Origin: Nostoc sp. FACHB-280
Lineage (GTDB): Bacteria; Cyanobacteriota; Cyanobacteriia; Cyanobacteriales; Nostocaceae
Assembly: GCF_014697615.1 (NCBI RefSeq)
Contig: NZ_JACJSD010000028.1
Span: 1 to 64,000 of the forward strand
Direction of reading: 5' to 3'
DNA length: 64,000 bases
The notes under the pieces were generated by a model. That model saw only the letters and a program-made list of their open reading frames with translations. It ran no database searches and was not told the origin of the DNA. Shown here one piece after another: positions 52,956 through 62,375 of this stretch. Each line of letters starts with the position of its first letter. Positions within the stretch are counted from its first letter, which is position 1. Made by a program: the position numbers and the translations under genes.

Positions 52956-54581
52956 ATGCCTCAACTAGCACCGCATATATTTGATATTTTATACGAAAAA
53001 GGTGTAGAATATGCCTTTGGTATACCTGGAGATTTTGCCTTAACACTATTCGATGCATTAGCAGACAGCAAGATTGCACCTATTGTCATGACGCACGAAC
53101 CCTGCGTAGGCTTTGCGGCTGATGCTTACTCCCGAATGCGGGGTTTGGGTTTAGCGGTTGTTACTTATAGCGTTGGCGGCTTAAATATGGTGAATGCTGT
53201 AGCTGGTGCTTATGCCGAGAAGTCTCCATTGGTCATTTTAAGCGGCGGGCCAGGTGTGCGGGAACAACGGGAGCATGACTTGTTACATCATAAGGTGAAA
53301 ACTTTTGACACACAACGGCGTGTTTATGAAGAAGTCACCCTCTACGCCACAAAGCTAACCGATCCAAAAACAGCCGATGCTCAGATTCATCGTGCGCTTG
53401 ACTATGCAACGACATTCAAACGTCCTGTTTATTTGGAAATTCCCCGTGATCTAGTTTATGCGGAGATTACAGAGTCAGAACACTTGCCACCACCAATCAA
53501 GCGCACTGATCCAGATACTTTAATGGAAGCCATTGCAGAAACTCTGGAGATGCTCAAGCGATCGCACTCACCAGTCATTCTTGCTTGTGTTGAAATTCAT
53601 CGCTTTGGCTTACAGGAACAACTTCTAGCCTTGGCAGAAAAACTTGGTGTACCAGTCTGCTCAACAATGTTAGGAAAATCTGTTTTTCCCGAAAGACATC
53701 CGCAATACATCGGTATTTACAATGGTGAGGCTGGGGATTTAAATGTGCAGAAAATCGTTGAAGAATCAGACTGTGTGCTGATGTTGGGAGTGTTTATGAC
53801 TGATATCAACCTGGGGATGTTTACCGCTCATCTCAACCCAAGTTGTACAGTGTATGCAACTTCAGAACGCATCGCCATTAAGCATCACGAATACCCCAAT
53901 GTGAGGTTTGAAGATTTCATCACCACCTTGCTTGATAGTCCAGATTTGCCTCATTGGGATTCATCCGGCATCTATACTATGAAACCGCGTGTTACGCCAT
54001 CTGTGGGTAAAATTTCCATGAGTGGACTACTTTATGAACTCAATCAGTTCATTGACAGTAACACTCTACTAGTGACGGATGTTGGAGATACCCTATTTGC
54101 AGCAGATGATATCCAGACACAGCAAGGCACATCATTCTTATGTCCCGCCTTCTACGCAAGTATGGGGTTTGGCGTTCCTGGGGTGATTGGCGCACAATTA
54201 GCCGACCCATCCCGACGAGCGATCGCTTTGGTTGGCGATGGGGCATTTCACATGACAGGAATGGAATTGCTCACAGCGCAACGCTTAAGACTAAACCCGA
54301 TTGTTATAGTCATTAACAATGGCTCATTTGCTAGCCTCCAGGCAATGGGACATCAAGAAGCGGCTTTTGTCCAAATTCCCACAATGGACTATGCCCAGTT
54401 AGCCAATGTTCTTGGTGGTCATGGCTTTGTGATCCACACCAGTAAACAACTACAACAAGCCTTACACACAGCGCAAAATAGTAGCAATTTCAGTATTCTT
54501 GATGTTCATCTCTCACCTGACGATGTTTCGCCTGCTTTACAAAGATTGAGCGCACTATTTACCAAATCCCTAACAGGATAG
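52956..54581 (+). CDS. Thiamine-diphosphate 2-keto-acid decarboxylase (pyruvate/indolepyruvate decarboxylase family)
   Basis: 541 residues with the decarboxylase signature: MTHEPCVGFAADAY (catalytic Glu), the HH pair in HDLLHHKVKTF, and the ThDP site VGDGAFHMTGMEL with INNGSFASL. It splits CO2 from pyruvate or another 2-keto acid to give an aldehyde; the substrate is not determined. Good Shine-Dalgarno GGGAGG. The amino-acid dehydrogenase downstream could supply the 2-keto acid. Confidence 0.9.
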   Translation: MPQLAPHIFDILYEKGVEYAFGIPGDFALTLFDALADSKIAPIVMTHEPCVGFAADAYSRMRGLGLAVVTYSVGGLNMVNAVAGAYAEKSPLVILSGGPGVREQREHDLLHHKVKTFDTQRRVYEEVTLYATKLTDPKTADAQIHRALDYATTFKRPVYLEIPRDLVYAEITESEHLPPPIKRTDPDTLMEAIAETLEMLKRSHSPVILACVEIHRFGLQEQLLALAEKLGVPVCSTMLGKSVFPERHPQYIGIYNGEAGDLNVQKIVEESDCVLMLGVFMTDINLGMFTAHLNPSCTVYATSERIAIKHHEYPNVRFEDFITTLLDSPDLPHWDSSGIYTMKPRVTPSVGKISMSGLLYELNQFIDSNTLLVTDVGDTLFAADDIQTQQGTSFLCPAFYASMGFGVPGVIGAQLADPSRRAIALVGDGAFHMTGMELLTAQRLRLNPIVIVINNGSFASLQAMGHQEAAFVQIPTMDYAQLANVLGGHGFVIHTSKQLQQALHTAQNSSNFSILDVHLSPDDVSPALQRLSALFTKSLTG

Positions 54582-54752
54582 TTAATGATTAATCAATAAT
54601 TACAGCACTTTTTATGTAAGTGAAGTATCTTCCCTCACCCGTCCTATCAGACACCTTCTTCTTGGTCAGCAAAGGGTCAGGGAGGCGTGTATTCCATCAA
54701 CTTGCAATTTGCTGTATGAAAAACTTTGCCAATCCCTAACCCCCAATAACCA

Positions 54753-55850
54753 ATGGATAATATTTTTCGCTTTGCTGATGAGCTAGGCCCAGTCAAGATT
54801 ATTCATATCTACGAAAGAGAAGTTGATCTAAAAGCCATTGTTGTGGTTGATAACATTGATTGTGGCCCCGCGATCGGTGGAGTACGTATGGCTACAGATG
54901 TGACGACAGAAGAAGTTTTTCGATTGGCACGAGCTATGACTTTAAAAAATGCTGCTGCTGACTTACCCCACGGCGGCGGTAAATCTGCAATTTTAGCCGA
55001 CCCGAAACAACCTTTAGCAGATAAGGAACGCTTGGTACGTACCTTTGCTAGTGCTATCAGGGATGTGACTGAGTATATCCCTGGCCCCGATATGGGAACA
55101 GATGAACAGTGCATGGCTTGGATCAAAAAAGAGATTGGTCGTGCTGTAGGATTACCAAAAGCAATAGGGGGTATCCCCTTAGATGAAATTGGTGCTACTG
55201 GTTTTGGTATAAGTATTTGTGCAGAGATAGCTAGCAAGTTTTGTCACCTCAATCTAGAAGGCGCACGTATTGTCATTCAAGGTTTCGGTTCCGTTGGGAA
55301 AAACGCTGCTCGCTTTTTAACGGCTAAAGGAGCGTTACTTATAGGAGCCGCAGATTCTCAAGGAACCCTTTTTAATCCTCTGGGAATCGATGTTAAGCAG
55401 GTAATCAAACTGAAAAATTCTGGTAAGAGTGTGATTAATTATCCACAGGGAGACAAACTAGATCGGGACGCAGTTATTGACATCGAGTGCGATATTTGGA
55501 TACCAGCAGCCAGACCGGATGTTATCCATGCTGATAATGTTGACCGCCTGAAAACGCAGCTTGTGATCTCAGGTGCTAATATCCCGTTTACCGAAGCAGC
55601 AGAAAAGATATGTCATGAACGAAGTATTATTGTAGTACCTGATTTCATCGCCAATGCAGGTGGTGTAATCTGCGCTGCGGTTGAGTATGATGGCGGAAAT
55701 CAGACCACAGCCTTTGAAACTATTGCAAAGAAAATTTGCCACAATACTACGCTAGTTTTAGAACAAGTTGCCAAAACAGGTAAGCTACCACGACAGGCTG
55801 CTCTGGAACTTGCCCAGAGACGGATATGTCTTGCTAGACAAGATATTTAA
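54753..55850 (+). CDS. Glu/Leu/Phe/Val-type amino-acid dehydrogenase
   Basis: 365 residues. Catalytic Lys segment DLPHGGGKSAI, PGPDMGTDEQCM, and Rossmann GFGSVGKNAARF. Closest in size and pattern to leucine dehydrogenases and to ScyB-type enzymes. It oxidatively deaminates an aliphatic or aromatic amino acid with NAD. It follows the decarboxylase by 171 bases in the same direction; together they could turn an amino acid into an aldehyde. Confidence 0.9.
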   Translation: MDNIFRFADELGPVKIIHIYEREVDLKAIVVVDNIDCGPAIGGVRMATDVTTEEVFRLARAMTLKNAAADLPHGGGKSAILADPKQPLADKERLVRTFASAIRDVTEYIPGPDMGTDEQCMAWIKKEIGRAVGLPKAIGGIPLDEIGATGFGISICAEIASKFCHLNLEGARIVIQGFGSVGKNAARFLTAKGALLIGAADSQGTLFNPLGIDVKQVIKLKNSGKSVINYPQGDKLDRDAVIDIECDIWIPAARPDVIHADNVDRLKTQLVISGANIPFTEAAEKICHERSIIVVPDFIANAGGVICAAVEYDGGNQTTAFETIAKKICHNTTLVLEQVAKTGKLPRQAALELAQRRICLARQDI

Positions 55851-56010
55851 AATATAGTTAAACGGTGCTACTTGATGTGCTTTTTTATTAATATTGATCG
55901 GATTCTCTATTTTATACCGTGAAATTCCTTATAATTTTTTCTTAGAGAATCAGGTATATAAATATCTGCGTATGGTTGCTCAAGTTTTTTTACTCACATT
56001 TCAGAGGGTG

Positions 56011-57423
56011 CTATTTATCTGGGCGATCGCATTGGGCTTTACGTCTGTATATAAGTTCCAGATTATACAGATTTTCTTTTGGAATCTCTAGGTTACAAGC
56101 TAAAACTGGAACCCTATCTATGTTATGAGTATCACAAATATAAGGTGTGATATAGAATTCACGGTGTTCATGATACCAAGGAGTACCTACTAAAGGGTTG
56201 GGTACTCCAATTCTAGAAGCTAAATACATTCCTCCAAAGTTAATATTTTTTGACGTATATTTATCTGGATATTGCTTAATTAGCTCTGTGGCAATTTTTA
56301 TCGTATTTTGACCTATTTGCCTTTCGTTAATATTAGCGACCGCCATACAATATGAGCGACTATTCTTTTCTGATAGACTATCAGCTATCAAAGGCAATAT
56401 ATAGCTAATATATTGTAAATCTTTAAATGTTTCGCATTTATTTTCGCTAATACCTTGTAAAGATATAATATCAGCAAATAGTTTGATATTATGATATAAT
56501 TGTTTTTTTACAAAATTTATATCAGGTTGTCTATTATTGTGAATACAGTCCATAAAATAGGATTTAAAATCTTCCAAAATAGATACAGGTGTAATGATTT
56601 TTACTTGACGTAAATCTGCAAGATTTTCTTCAAGAACTCTACGATATTCAACGACTACTTGAGTATGTCTATTACTTACCTTTGCTATATACTCTAGTAA
56701 TTGATGATTACTACAAAAACCTTGCAAATAAGCATCTAGAAGCATATAGCTACAGTATTGTATAGCATCAGGCACAGTAATTTTTACACAGCTATAAATA
56801 TTCTGCGCTTCGATTAACTGAGCAATTACACTAGCCTGCCTTTCAATTGTTTCCTTTTCTGTGAATGCTGGACGTTCATCATAAAAAATATTTTTGATAG
56901 GCTGATTAATCTTAATTCTGGGATTAATCAAAGATATTTCTGAACCATCCTCAAGTAAAGCAATAATTCCATAAGCTCCATAAAGACATAAAACGGCATT
57001 AACAATGGCATTTTGTATAGGGAGTAAGTTAGCAGATGTAAATTTAGTCTGCATAAAATAAATATAACTTGGTGGCCATGCAGGAGTCTGAACTTGTAAA
57101 CATCTGACATCAGTTCCAGGAATTTTGATGCAATAAGTTTCTTCAGATATATTCTCTGAAGTCAGAGATTGCCATGAATGTGGTACTAAACCTTGTGAAG
57201 CAAAATATTGTAGAACTTTGTTGGGTTGATTTACTCGTTTATCTTTAATAATCTGCTCTGGTAAAAGTATTTGCATGGTTGGATCTTGTCTAAAAGCTTC
57301 AGAAGGAAGGACTGAATTTAAAGTCCATAAACCAATTTCGTCGCATCTAAGTTCTTTAAAGATGCTATCTTGATGATTTGCTGTGCTGAGATAGGGCGAT
57401 ACGCTATTTAGAGAACTTAACAT
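56011..57423 (-). CDS. Hypothetical protein, unrecognised
   Basis: 470 residues, no domain that I recognise. Predominantly helical, AT-rich coding. C-terminal segment GMYLASRIGVPNPLVGTPWYHEH is Gly/Pro/Trp-rich and might be a conserved core. It overlaps nothing, is convergent with the amino-acid dehydrogenase, and is possibly a later arrival. Confidence 0.55.
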   Translation of the reverse strand: MLSSLNSVSPYLSTANHQDSIFKELRCDEIGLWTLNSVLPSEAFRQDPTMQILLPEQIIKDKRVNQPNKVLQYFASQGLVPHSWQSLTSENISEETYCIKIPGTDVRCLQVQTPAWPPSYIYFMQTKFTSANLLPIQNAIVNAVLCLYGAYGIIALLEDGSEISLINPRIKINQPIKNIFYDERPAFTEKETIERQASVIAQLIEAQNIYSCVKITVPDAIQYCSYMLLDAYLQGFCSNHQLLEYIAKVSNRHTQVVVEYRRVLEENLADLRQVKIITPVSILEDFKSYFMDCIHNNRQPDINFVKKQLYHNIKLFADIISLQGISENKCETFKDLQYISYILPLIADSLSEKNSRSYCMAVANINERQIGQNTIKIATELIKQYPDKYTSKNINFGGMYLASRIGVPNPLVGTPWYHEHREFYITPYICDTHNIDRVPVLACNLEIPKENLYNLELIYRRKAQCDRPDK

Positions 57424-57514
57424 ATGTTGAATAAGTCCGGTATCTGCTTTTTTTGCTGTTGATTCTTAGATAATTTAACTTTTTATTAGTAGGATAGATT
57501 CATACAACGGTTCT

Positions 57515-57763
57515 GTGGTTCTCGAAGACATTAAACAACAAATTCACTGTATCGTCTTGTGTGCATCTTATCCTTACGCCGTGGTGGGAGTCAGTCAAAG
57601 TTTTGGCGTGACTCCAGATTTAATCAGTGGGATAGCTACTAGCACCACTGCGGGTGTAGAACTGGTAGAAAAGCTCACAGGTGTTGTGGCTTTAACTCTA
57701 CCAGATCACCAGTATCTACCCAAACTGATACAGATATTAAAAGCCAAGTTAGCCTTTAACTAA
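57515..57763 (+). CDS. Short open frame, possibly a real small protein or gene remnant
   Basis: 82 residues from a GTG. The sequence is well-behaved ([38 protein letters not shown]) and non-repetitive, unlike chance frames. No family recognised. It overlaps the stop of the D1-like gene by 8 bases, tail to tail. Confidence 0.35.
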   Translation: MVLEDIKQQIHCIVLCASYPYAVVGVSQSFGVTPDLISGIATSTTAGVELVEKLTGVVALTLPDHQYLPKLIQILKAKLAFN

Positions 57764-58827
57764 CTGGAATAGGTTGACCGCTAGACAGCACCAATGGGAA
57801 ATTATGGACATTAGGCGCGTGCATGACACTGAGACCAATATTGGCACGGTTTAAGATATCAGCGTCGCTTCTAATTACATTACCCCGACTATCTAAGATG
57901 GAATGATTAAAGTTAAAGCCATTGAGACTAAATGCCATTGAACATACACCCATCGCCGCAAACCAAATACCTATTGTTGGTAATGCTGCTAATAAGAAAT
58001 GGAAAGCACGATGATTTCTGCTAGCAAAGGTAGGAATCAACAAGCGTCTCAAGAAGCTATGGTGTTCCTGCCAAGTATTTGTATGTCACTTGCTGCTGAC
58101 CCAACTTATATCCAGCATTGATGGATTCATTTTCATCGGTATTGCGAATTAGTGTTGAAGCCACTAAAGAACCATGCAAAGAACTCAACAGTGCGCCACC
58201 AAACACACCTGCTACACCCAACATATGGAACGGGTGCGTCAGGATATTATGATCGCCTTGGAAAGCCAACATAAAGTGGAAAGTTCCAGCGATTCCCAAA
58301 GGTAAACCATCAGAAAAACTACCTTGACCAATGGGATAAACTAGCAAAACGGAAGTAGCAGCAATCACGGGTGCAGAATAGGCAACTGCTATCCAAGGAC
58401 GCATTCCTAAACGATAGCTAAGTTCCCAAAATCGCCCTAGTAAGCACCAAATACCAATCAGAAAATGCAGCACAATCAACTGATATGGCCCACCATTGTA
58501 GAGCCATTCATCCATTGATGCCGCTTCCCAGATAGGATAAAAGTGCAAACCAATGGCAGCAGAAGTCGGCACCACTGCGGCTGTAATTAAATTATTCCCC
58601 TCCATTAGTGAACCCATAATTGGCTCACGTATGCCATCCATATCTACGCTAGGCGCAGCAATAAAAGCCAAAACAAAACAGGTGGTAGCAGCTAGCAAGG
58701 TAGGAATCGACAATACACCAAACCAGCCGATATAAATCCGATTTTCTGTGCTGGTAATCCACGCACAAAAACTATCCCATAAATCAAAAAAATTAAATTC
58801 CTTTTGACGTTGAACAATGGTACTCAT
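57756..58827 (-). pseudogene. psbA: Sentinel-type (rogue) photosystem II D1, frameshifted
   Basis: Two frames encode one D1: residues 1-251 of the 58057-58827 frame continue in another frame from around 58070 ([20 protein letters not shown]) to PIPVS at 57756. One base too many in the GG of GCAGGAACACC explains it. Compared with standard D1 (offset +3 here), Tyr161 and Asp170 are kept, Glu189 is Asp, and Glu333, Asp342 and Ala344 are Ala, Val and Ser. Residue 130 is Phe, so this is not ChlF. Rogue D1s lack Mn-cluster ligands and are made by nitrogen-fixing cyanobacteria in the dark or micro-oxic state. Good Shine-Dalgarno AGGAG. The shift could also be a sequencing error. Confidence 0.85.
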
Positions 58828-59351
58828 GGTTTTTAGCTCCTAAGTAATTCCAAGTTCAAAATTTTTCTACGACTTTTAGCAGATGCCTATCGCTTAGGTT
58901 TGACCTACCGTTGTATGTTCAGCAATTACGATAGTTTTCAGAGAGTAGAGTTGCCAGTAATCAATTAGTTGAATATCTCTAGTTTGAAGTTAGAAAAAGA
59001 ATTTGAGGAACTTGTGAGGAAACACAATACTTATGAAAAATTAAATTTTGTCATAATTGAGATTAACAACATAGTCAACGCATCTTAAAAGTAAGTAAAC
59101 CAAAGATTTCCCAGTCAAAGCGACAATATCTTGATCTAATAGCAAATATTAGCTGATCGGTAGCTACTATTGTCAATCAAATCGAGAATGTGCGATCGCT
59201 TCTACGAGTAGAAGTTGCAGAACAGATGCTCTAAGAGATTAGTCCACTAACCCAACATTATTACTTATGAACTAGAAAAACGTTAAAGGAGGAAAGAGGA
59301 ATCAAAAACCTTTTTTCTTTGTTCGTTTTTCAGCCAAACGCCATCCTGAAG
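58828..59351. other. Upstream region of the D1-like gene
   Basis: About 520 bases with no gene that I can see. The one clear element is the 11-bp tandem motif at 59001-59024. A GCGATCGC HIP1 site lies near 59193. Confidence 0.45.
59001..59024 (-). promoter_or_regulatory. 11-bp tandem motif (site c), upstream of the D1-like gene
   Basis: Minus-strand reading TTCCTCACAAGTTCCTCAAA: two perfect TTCCTCA units 11 bases apart, about 175 bases before the start at 58827. Nearly identical to site b. Confidence 0.6.
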
Positions 59352-60350
59352 TTAAATATTCAGTTGCTCAATAGTCTGGCGGAGAATTTTACTAGAATGT
59401 TGTAACTGTTGTAATTCTGTTTTATTCAACGAGAGATTCAAAACCCTCGTAACGCCCTGACGGTTAACTACCGCAGGTAAACTCAAACACACATCTTGAA
59501 TACCATGAATATCATTAATGAGGCTGCTGATTGTTAAAACTCGGTTTTGATTACGTAAAATTGACTGTGTAATTTGGGCTACTGCCAAGCCAATCGCATA
59601 GGAAGTTGCTCCTTTACGCTGGATAATCTCGTAAGCAGCATTCTTCACTTGTGCAAAGATATTTTGTAATTGCGGATCTATCTGTTTGCCTTCTTCCCAC
59701 GTTTCATCTAGAAGGTGCATTCCAGATATATTTACCTTGCTCCAAACCGGAACTTCACTATCACCGTGTTCCCCAATAATGTAAGCGTGTAAACTACGTG
59801 GGTCAATTTGAAACTTTTGGGATAACAAATAGCGAAAACGTGCAGTATCTAAGACGGTTCCCGTCCCAATTACACTAGAACTAGGCAACCCAGAAATTTT
59901 GAGACAGACATAAGTCATGATGTCTACTGGATTGGTAACAATCAGCAAAATCGCTGTTGAACAAAATTTAACAACTTCTGGAATTAAGCTTTGGAAAATT
60001 TCCACATTTCTGTTTACTAAATCTAAACGAGTTTCTCCTGGCTTCTGCTTGGCTCCAGCAGTAATAATGACAATATCTGCATTCTCTCCGTCAGCTAAAG
60101 TTCCTGCTCTAATTAATGTTGGTTAAACAAAGGGGAGTCCATGTTGTAAATCCATGACTTCCCCTTCTAATTTGTGCTGATTGATATCAACAATTACTAT
60201 TTCATCTAAGATATTTTGGATCAGCAGCGAATAAGCACAAGCCATCCCTACCTGACCTGCACCAACAATTACTCCTTTACGGGGTTGGCGAATGATAGGA
60301 GAAATAGATTTCTCTCCTGATGAGGATGTAAATAAGTTTTCAAAAAACAT
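59352..60350 (-). pseudogene. ldh: L-lactate dehydrogenase broken by one in-frame stop
   Basis: 332 codons in one frame. NAD fold [25 protein letters not shown], then a TAA (60123-60125) where Gln or Glu is usual, then PTLIRAG and the rest of the enzyme unchanged. Later landmarks are [14 protein letters not shown] (active-site loop Arg), [18 protein letters not shown] (substrate Arg) and [12 protein letters not shown] (catalytic His). Apart from that codon all catalytic residues are present. A single base change (CAA to TAA) is the simplest cause. It could make lactate from pyruvate in fermentation if restored or read through. Confidence 0.85.
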
Positions 60351-60419
60351 ACAAACAATTAACCTATGTAATGCCCATCTTCCTTTAACCTTGGAGCCTC
60401 ATTTGACAGACCAAATGAT

Positions 60420-60767
60420 TTAACTCGTTGACCAACGTAGCATTGCAAAAACTGCTGTTTGTTCTGCGGTGTTGGATTGATTTTTCCACTCTTTCAAAAG
60501 GGTTTTCGGCAGCGTTCTCACCATTTCTACCATAACTCCTGCTACATCGTTTTCTGAAAACTTTTGCGGGATTTTAGCTTGTAATTCTGGCGATCGCAGA
60601 CAATCCAAAAACCCGTGAATTAAAATTGGAGCATTGCCCGCAGGAGGCGTAAAAATTAACGCCTCATTCTCGGCGACAGCCCGCGAGCGAAACTGCTCTA
60701 AGTTTCCCCAACCGATATATTCACACTGCAACGAGTTGCCAATCATGGTTGAACTCCTTGGCTCCAA
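60420..60767 (-). CDS. Hypothetical small protein
   Basis: 115 residues; a second Met (residue 8, MIGNSLQCEYIGWG) may be the true start. Contains RSRAVAENEALIFTPPAGNA and a helical C-terminal half. No family recognised. Downstream lies the ldh pseudogene in the same orientation. Confidence 0.5.
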   Translation of the reverse strand: MEPRSSTMIGNSLQCEYIGWGNLEQFRSRAVAENEALIFTPPAGNAPILIHGFLDCLRSPELQAKIPQKFSENDVAGVMVEMVRTLPKTLLKEWKNQSNTAEQTAVFAMLRWSTS

Positions 60768-60808
60768 TCGGGACAGAAAATTAAATTACATCCATCTTGA
60801 CAACTCAA

Positions 60809-61285
60809 TCACGACTGACTGCTGACTCCTTGAGTTGTTCGCCCAGTCATCTCACTGGGATGAATGCGGTAGATGACAATGACATTTGCTCGTCCCCAAA
60901 CATCTATCCACGTTCGATTCAATGCAGGAGAAAGTTGTGGATTCTGTGCTTTGATCAATTGCATCGCATGAGTTAACTCTTGCTGCTCAGTTAGGCGTTC
61001 AGCCCAACCCCTGACAATTACACTGCGCCAATGGGATAAATTGTGAATCTCTTCGACCTGTAAGCACACTTCCGGATTTGCATCAATGTACTTCGTCTTC
61101 ATTCCTTCGGTTGTAAAGATGTACAGATTGGGATTCTCGAAATAATAGTGCATCGGCACTACATAGGGATGTCCTTCCGATGTACAGCCTAAGTGTCCAT
61201 ACTCTATCTTCTGTAGAAGATCATGTATTTCCTTTGCTCCCATTTCATCAATATCTAACACAGTCTTTCTTCCTTGCAAATACAA
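60809..61285 (-). CDS. Pyridoxamine 5'-phosphate oxidase-like / NimA-type flavoprotein
   Basis: 158 residues. GHLGCTSEGHPYVVPMHYYF, LYIFTTEGMKTKYIDANP and VCLQVEEIHNL...WRSVIVRGWAERL are the flavin-binding split-barrel pattern of NimA/PNPOx-like proteins. The exact substrate is unknown; NimA members reduce nitro compounds. Confidence 0.85.
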   Translation of the reverse strand: MYLQGRKTVLDIDEMGAKEIHDLLQKIEYGHLGCTSEGHPYVVPMHYYFENPNLYIFTTEGMKTKYIDANPEVCLQVEEIHNLSHWRSVIVRGWAERLTEQQELTHAMQLIKAQNPQLSPALNRTWIDVWGRANVIVIYRIHPSEMTGRTTQGVSSQS

Positions 61286-61476
61286 TAATTCAACTTCGAT
61301 TGGTTCTGCTTCTATACAAATCCATTAGGATAGAATCTCAATCCTCAAGAAGAAATACACCCACGGAAAGAGAAGAAAGAGCAAATTAAATTTTTGAACT
61401 ATCTCCTTTGCGATTGATTAATCCCTATCTAAAGATAGATAAGCCACTATCTTTGTTCGAGAATTTGACTGAAAAA

Positions 61477-61500
61477 TTCCTCACATATTCCTCACATTTT
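61477..61500 (+). promoter_or_regulatory. 11-bp tandem motif (site d), upstream of the PRC-barrel operon
   Basis: TTCCTCACATATTCCTCACA: two identical TTCCTCACA units exactly 11 bases apart, 112 bases before the start at 61612. The clearest of the four sites. Confidence 0.6.
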
Positions 61501-61611
61501 GTTGGTAACCTCAAAGTAGAGTCCACATTTCAAACAGCAAAGTGGCAAAAGATGGGCCACTGTATATATTCATCAAACTCCAAGATAAGTAGAAAGTATT
61601 GGAGGAAAAGT

Positions 61612-62373
61612 ATGCTCAATGTTGTGCGTCGTAGTCAGATTATCGGTTGGATAGCAATAGATAGCTCCACAGCTAATAGTTTTGGTGAGTTAGAAGAAGT
61701 TTGGTTAGATGATTCTGGGCGTATTGCTTATTTTTCGGGTGGAGAAACATATTTACCAGTAGAAAAAATTGCTGGGGTAGGTATGGGTGCAGTTTCTGTT
61801 TATTATCCTCCACTAGAAGACACGCCAGAAAACCTCCGCCGCTTGCATGAAATTACAGTTGAATCTACACTAGGTGAGCCTCTTGGCTGGGTGGAAGATT
61901 TTTTATTTGATTGGCAAACGGGAGAAATCGCCGCTTACATTGTGGCGGGAGAAATTGCGGCTCATTTTGGTGGACGCGCAGTGTTGTATCCCGAAGATGT
62001 TGAGGAAATTACCATTGATAAACTAATTATCGGTGAAGATGTTAAACATCAACTTGAAGCTGAGTCAGAGGGACTCAAGGGTTTCTTCAGCGAGAAATCA
62101 CAACAGGTACAACATTTAGTACATATCATAGGCGATCGCCTACATCATCTGATTGCCCCCAGCGATAAACCAGAAGTTGTCCGCGTCAAAATCAAGGAAG
62201 TTAGCGACGAAGTAGCAGCTTCTACTAATCATCCACATCATGCTGTGCAAGAAGCTACGGAGTTCTTACAAGAGCAATGGCATAGTTTACAACAAAGTAT
62301 TACCCGTGCAGGAGAGCGTGCAAAAGCGTCTCTAGATGCCGCCTGGAAGCAAATCCACCAAACAAAGTCTTGA
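61612..62373 (+). CDS. PRC-barrel domain protein
   Basis: 253 residues from the ATG at 61612, which has a GGAGGA Shine-Dalgarno at the right distance; an open TTG 204 bases upstream is not convincing. Two PRC-barrel units: SQIIGWIAIDS...LEEVWLDDSGRIAYF and LGEPLGWVEDFLFDWQTGEI. The C-terminal 90 residues are helical and could form a coiled coil (ATEFLQEQWHSLQQSITRAG). PRC-barrels bind proteins, RNA or photosynthetic parts. The PRPP synthetase start follows 2 bases after the stop. Confidence 0.85.
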   Translation: MLNVVRRSQIIGWIAIDSSTANSFGELEEVWLDDSGRIAYFSGGETYLPVEKIAGVGMGAVSVYYPPLEDTPENLRRLHEITVESTLGEPLGWVEDFLFDWQTGEIAAYIVAGEIAAHFGGRAVLYPEDVEEITIDKLIIGEDVKHQLEAESEGLKGFFSEKSQQVQHLVHIIGDRLHHLIAPSDKPEVVRVKIKEVSDEVAASTNHPHHAVQEATEFLQEQWHSLQQSITRAGERAKASLDAAWKQIHQTKS

Positions 62374-62375
62374 TT

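Noticed and set aside
54600-54680. A fifth TTCCTCACA-type site before the amino-acid dehydrogenase
   Set aside because: TTCCCTCACCCGTCC keeps only one core; the 11-bp second core is missing.
57756-58827. The D1-like gene as ChlF (chlorophyll f synthase)
   Set aside because: The ChlF-specific Gln-Asp pair at positions 130-131 is absent (Phe-Trp here), and the ligand losses fit the sentinel or rogue group.
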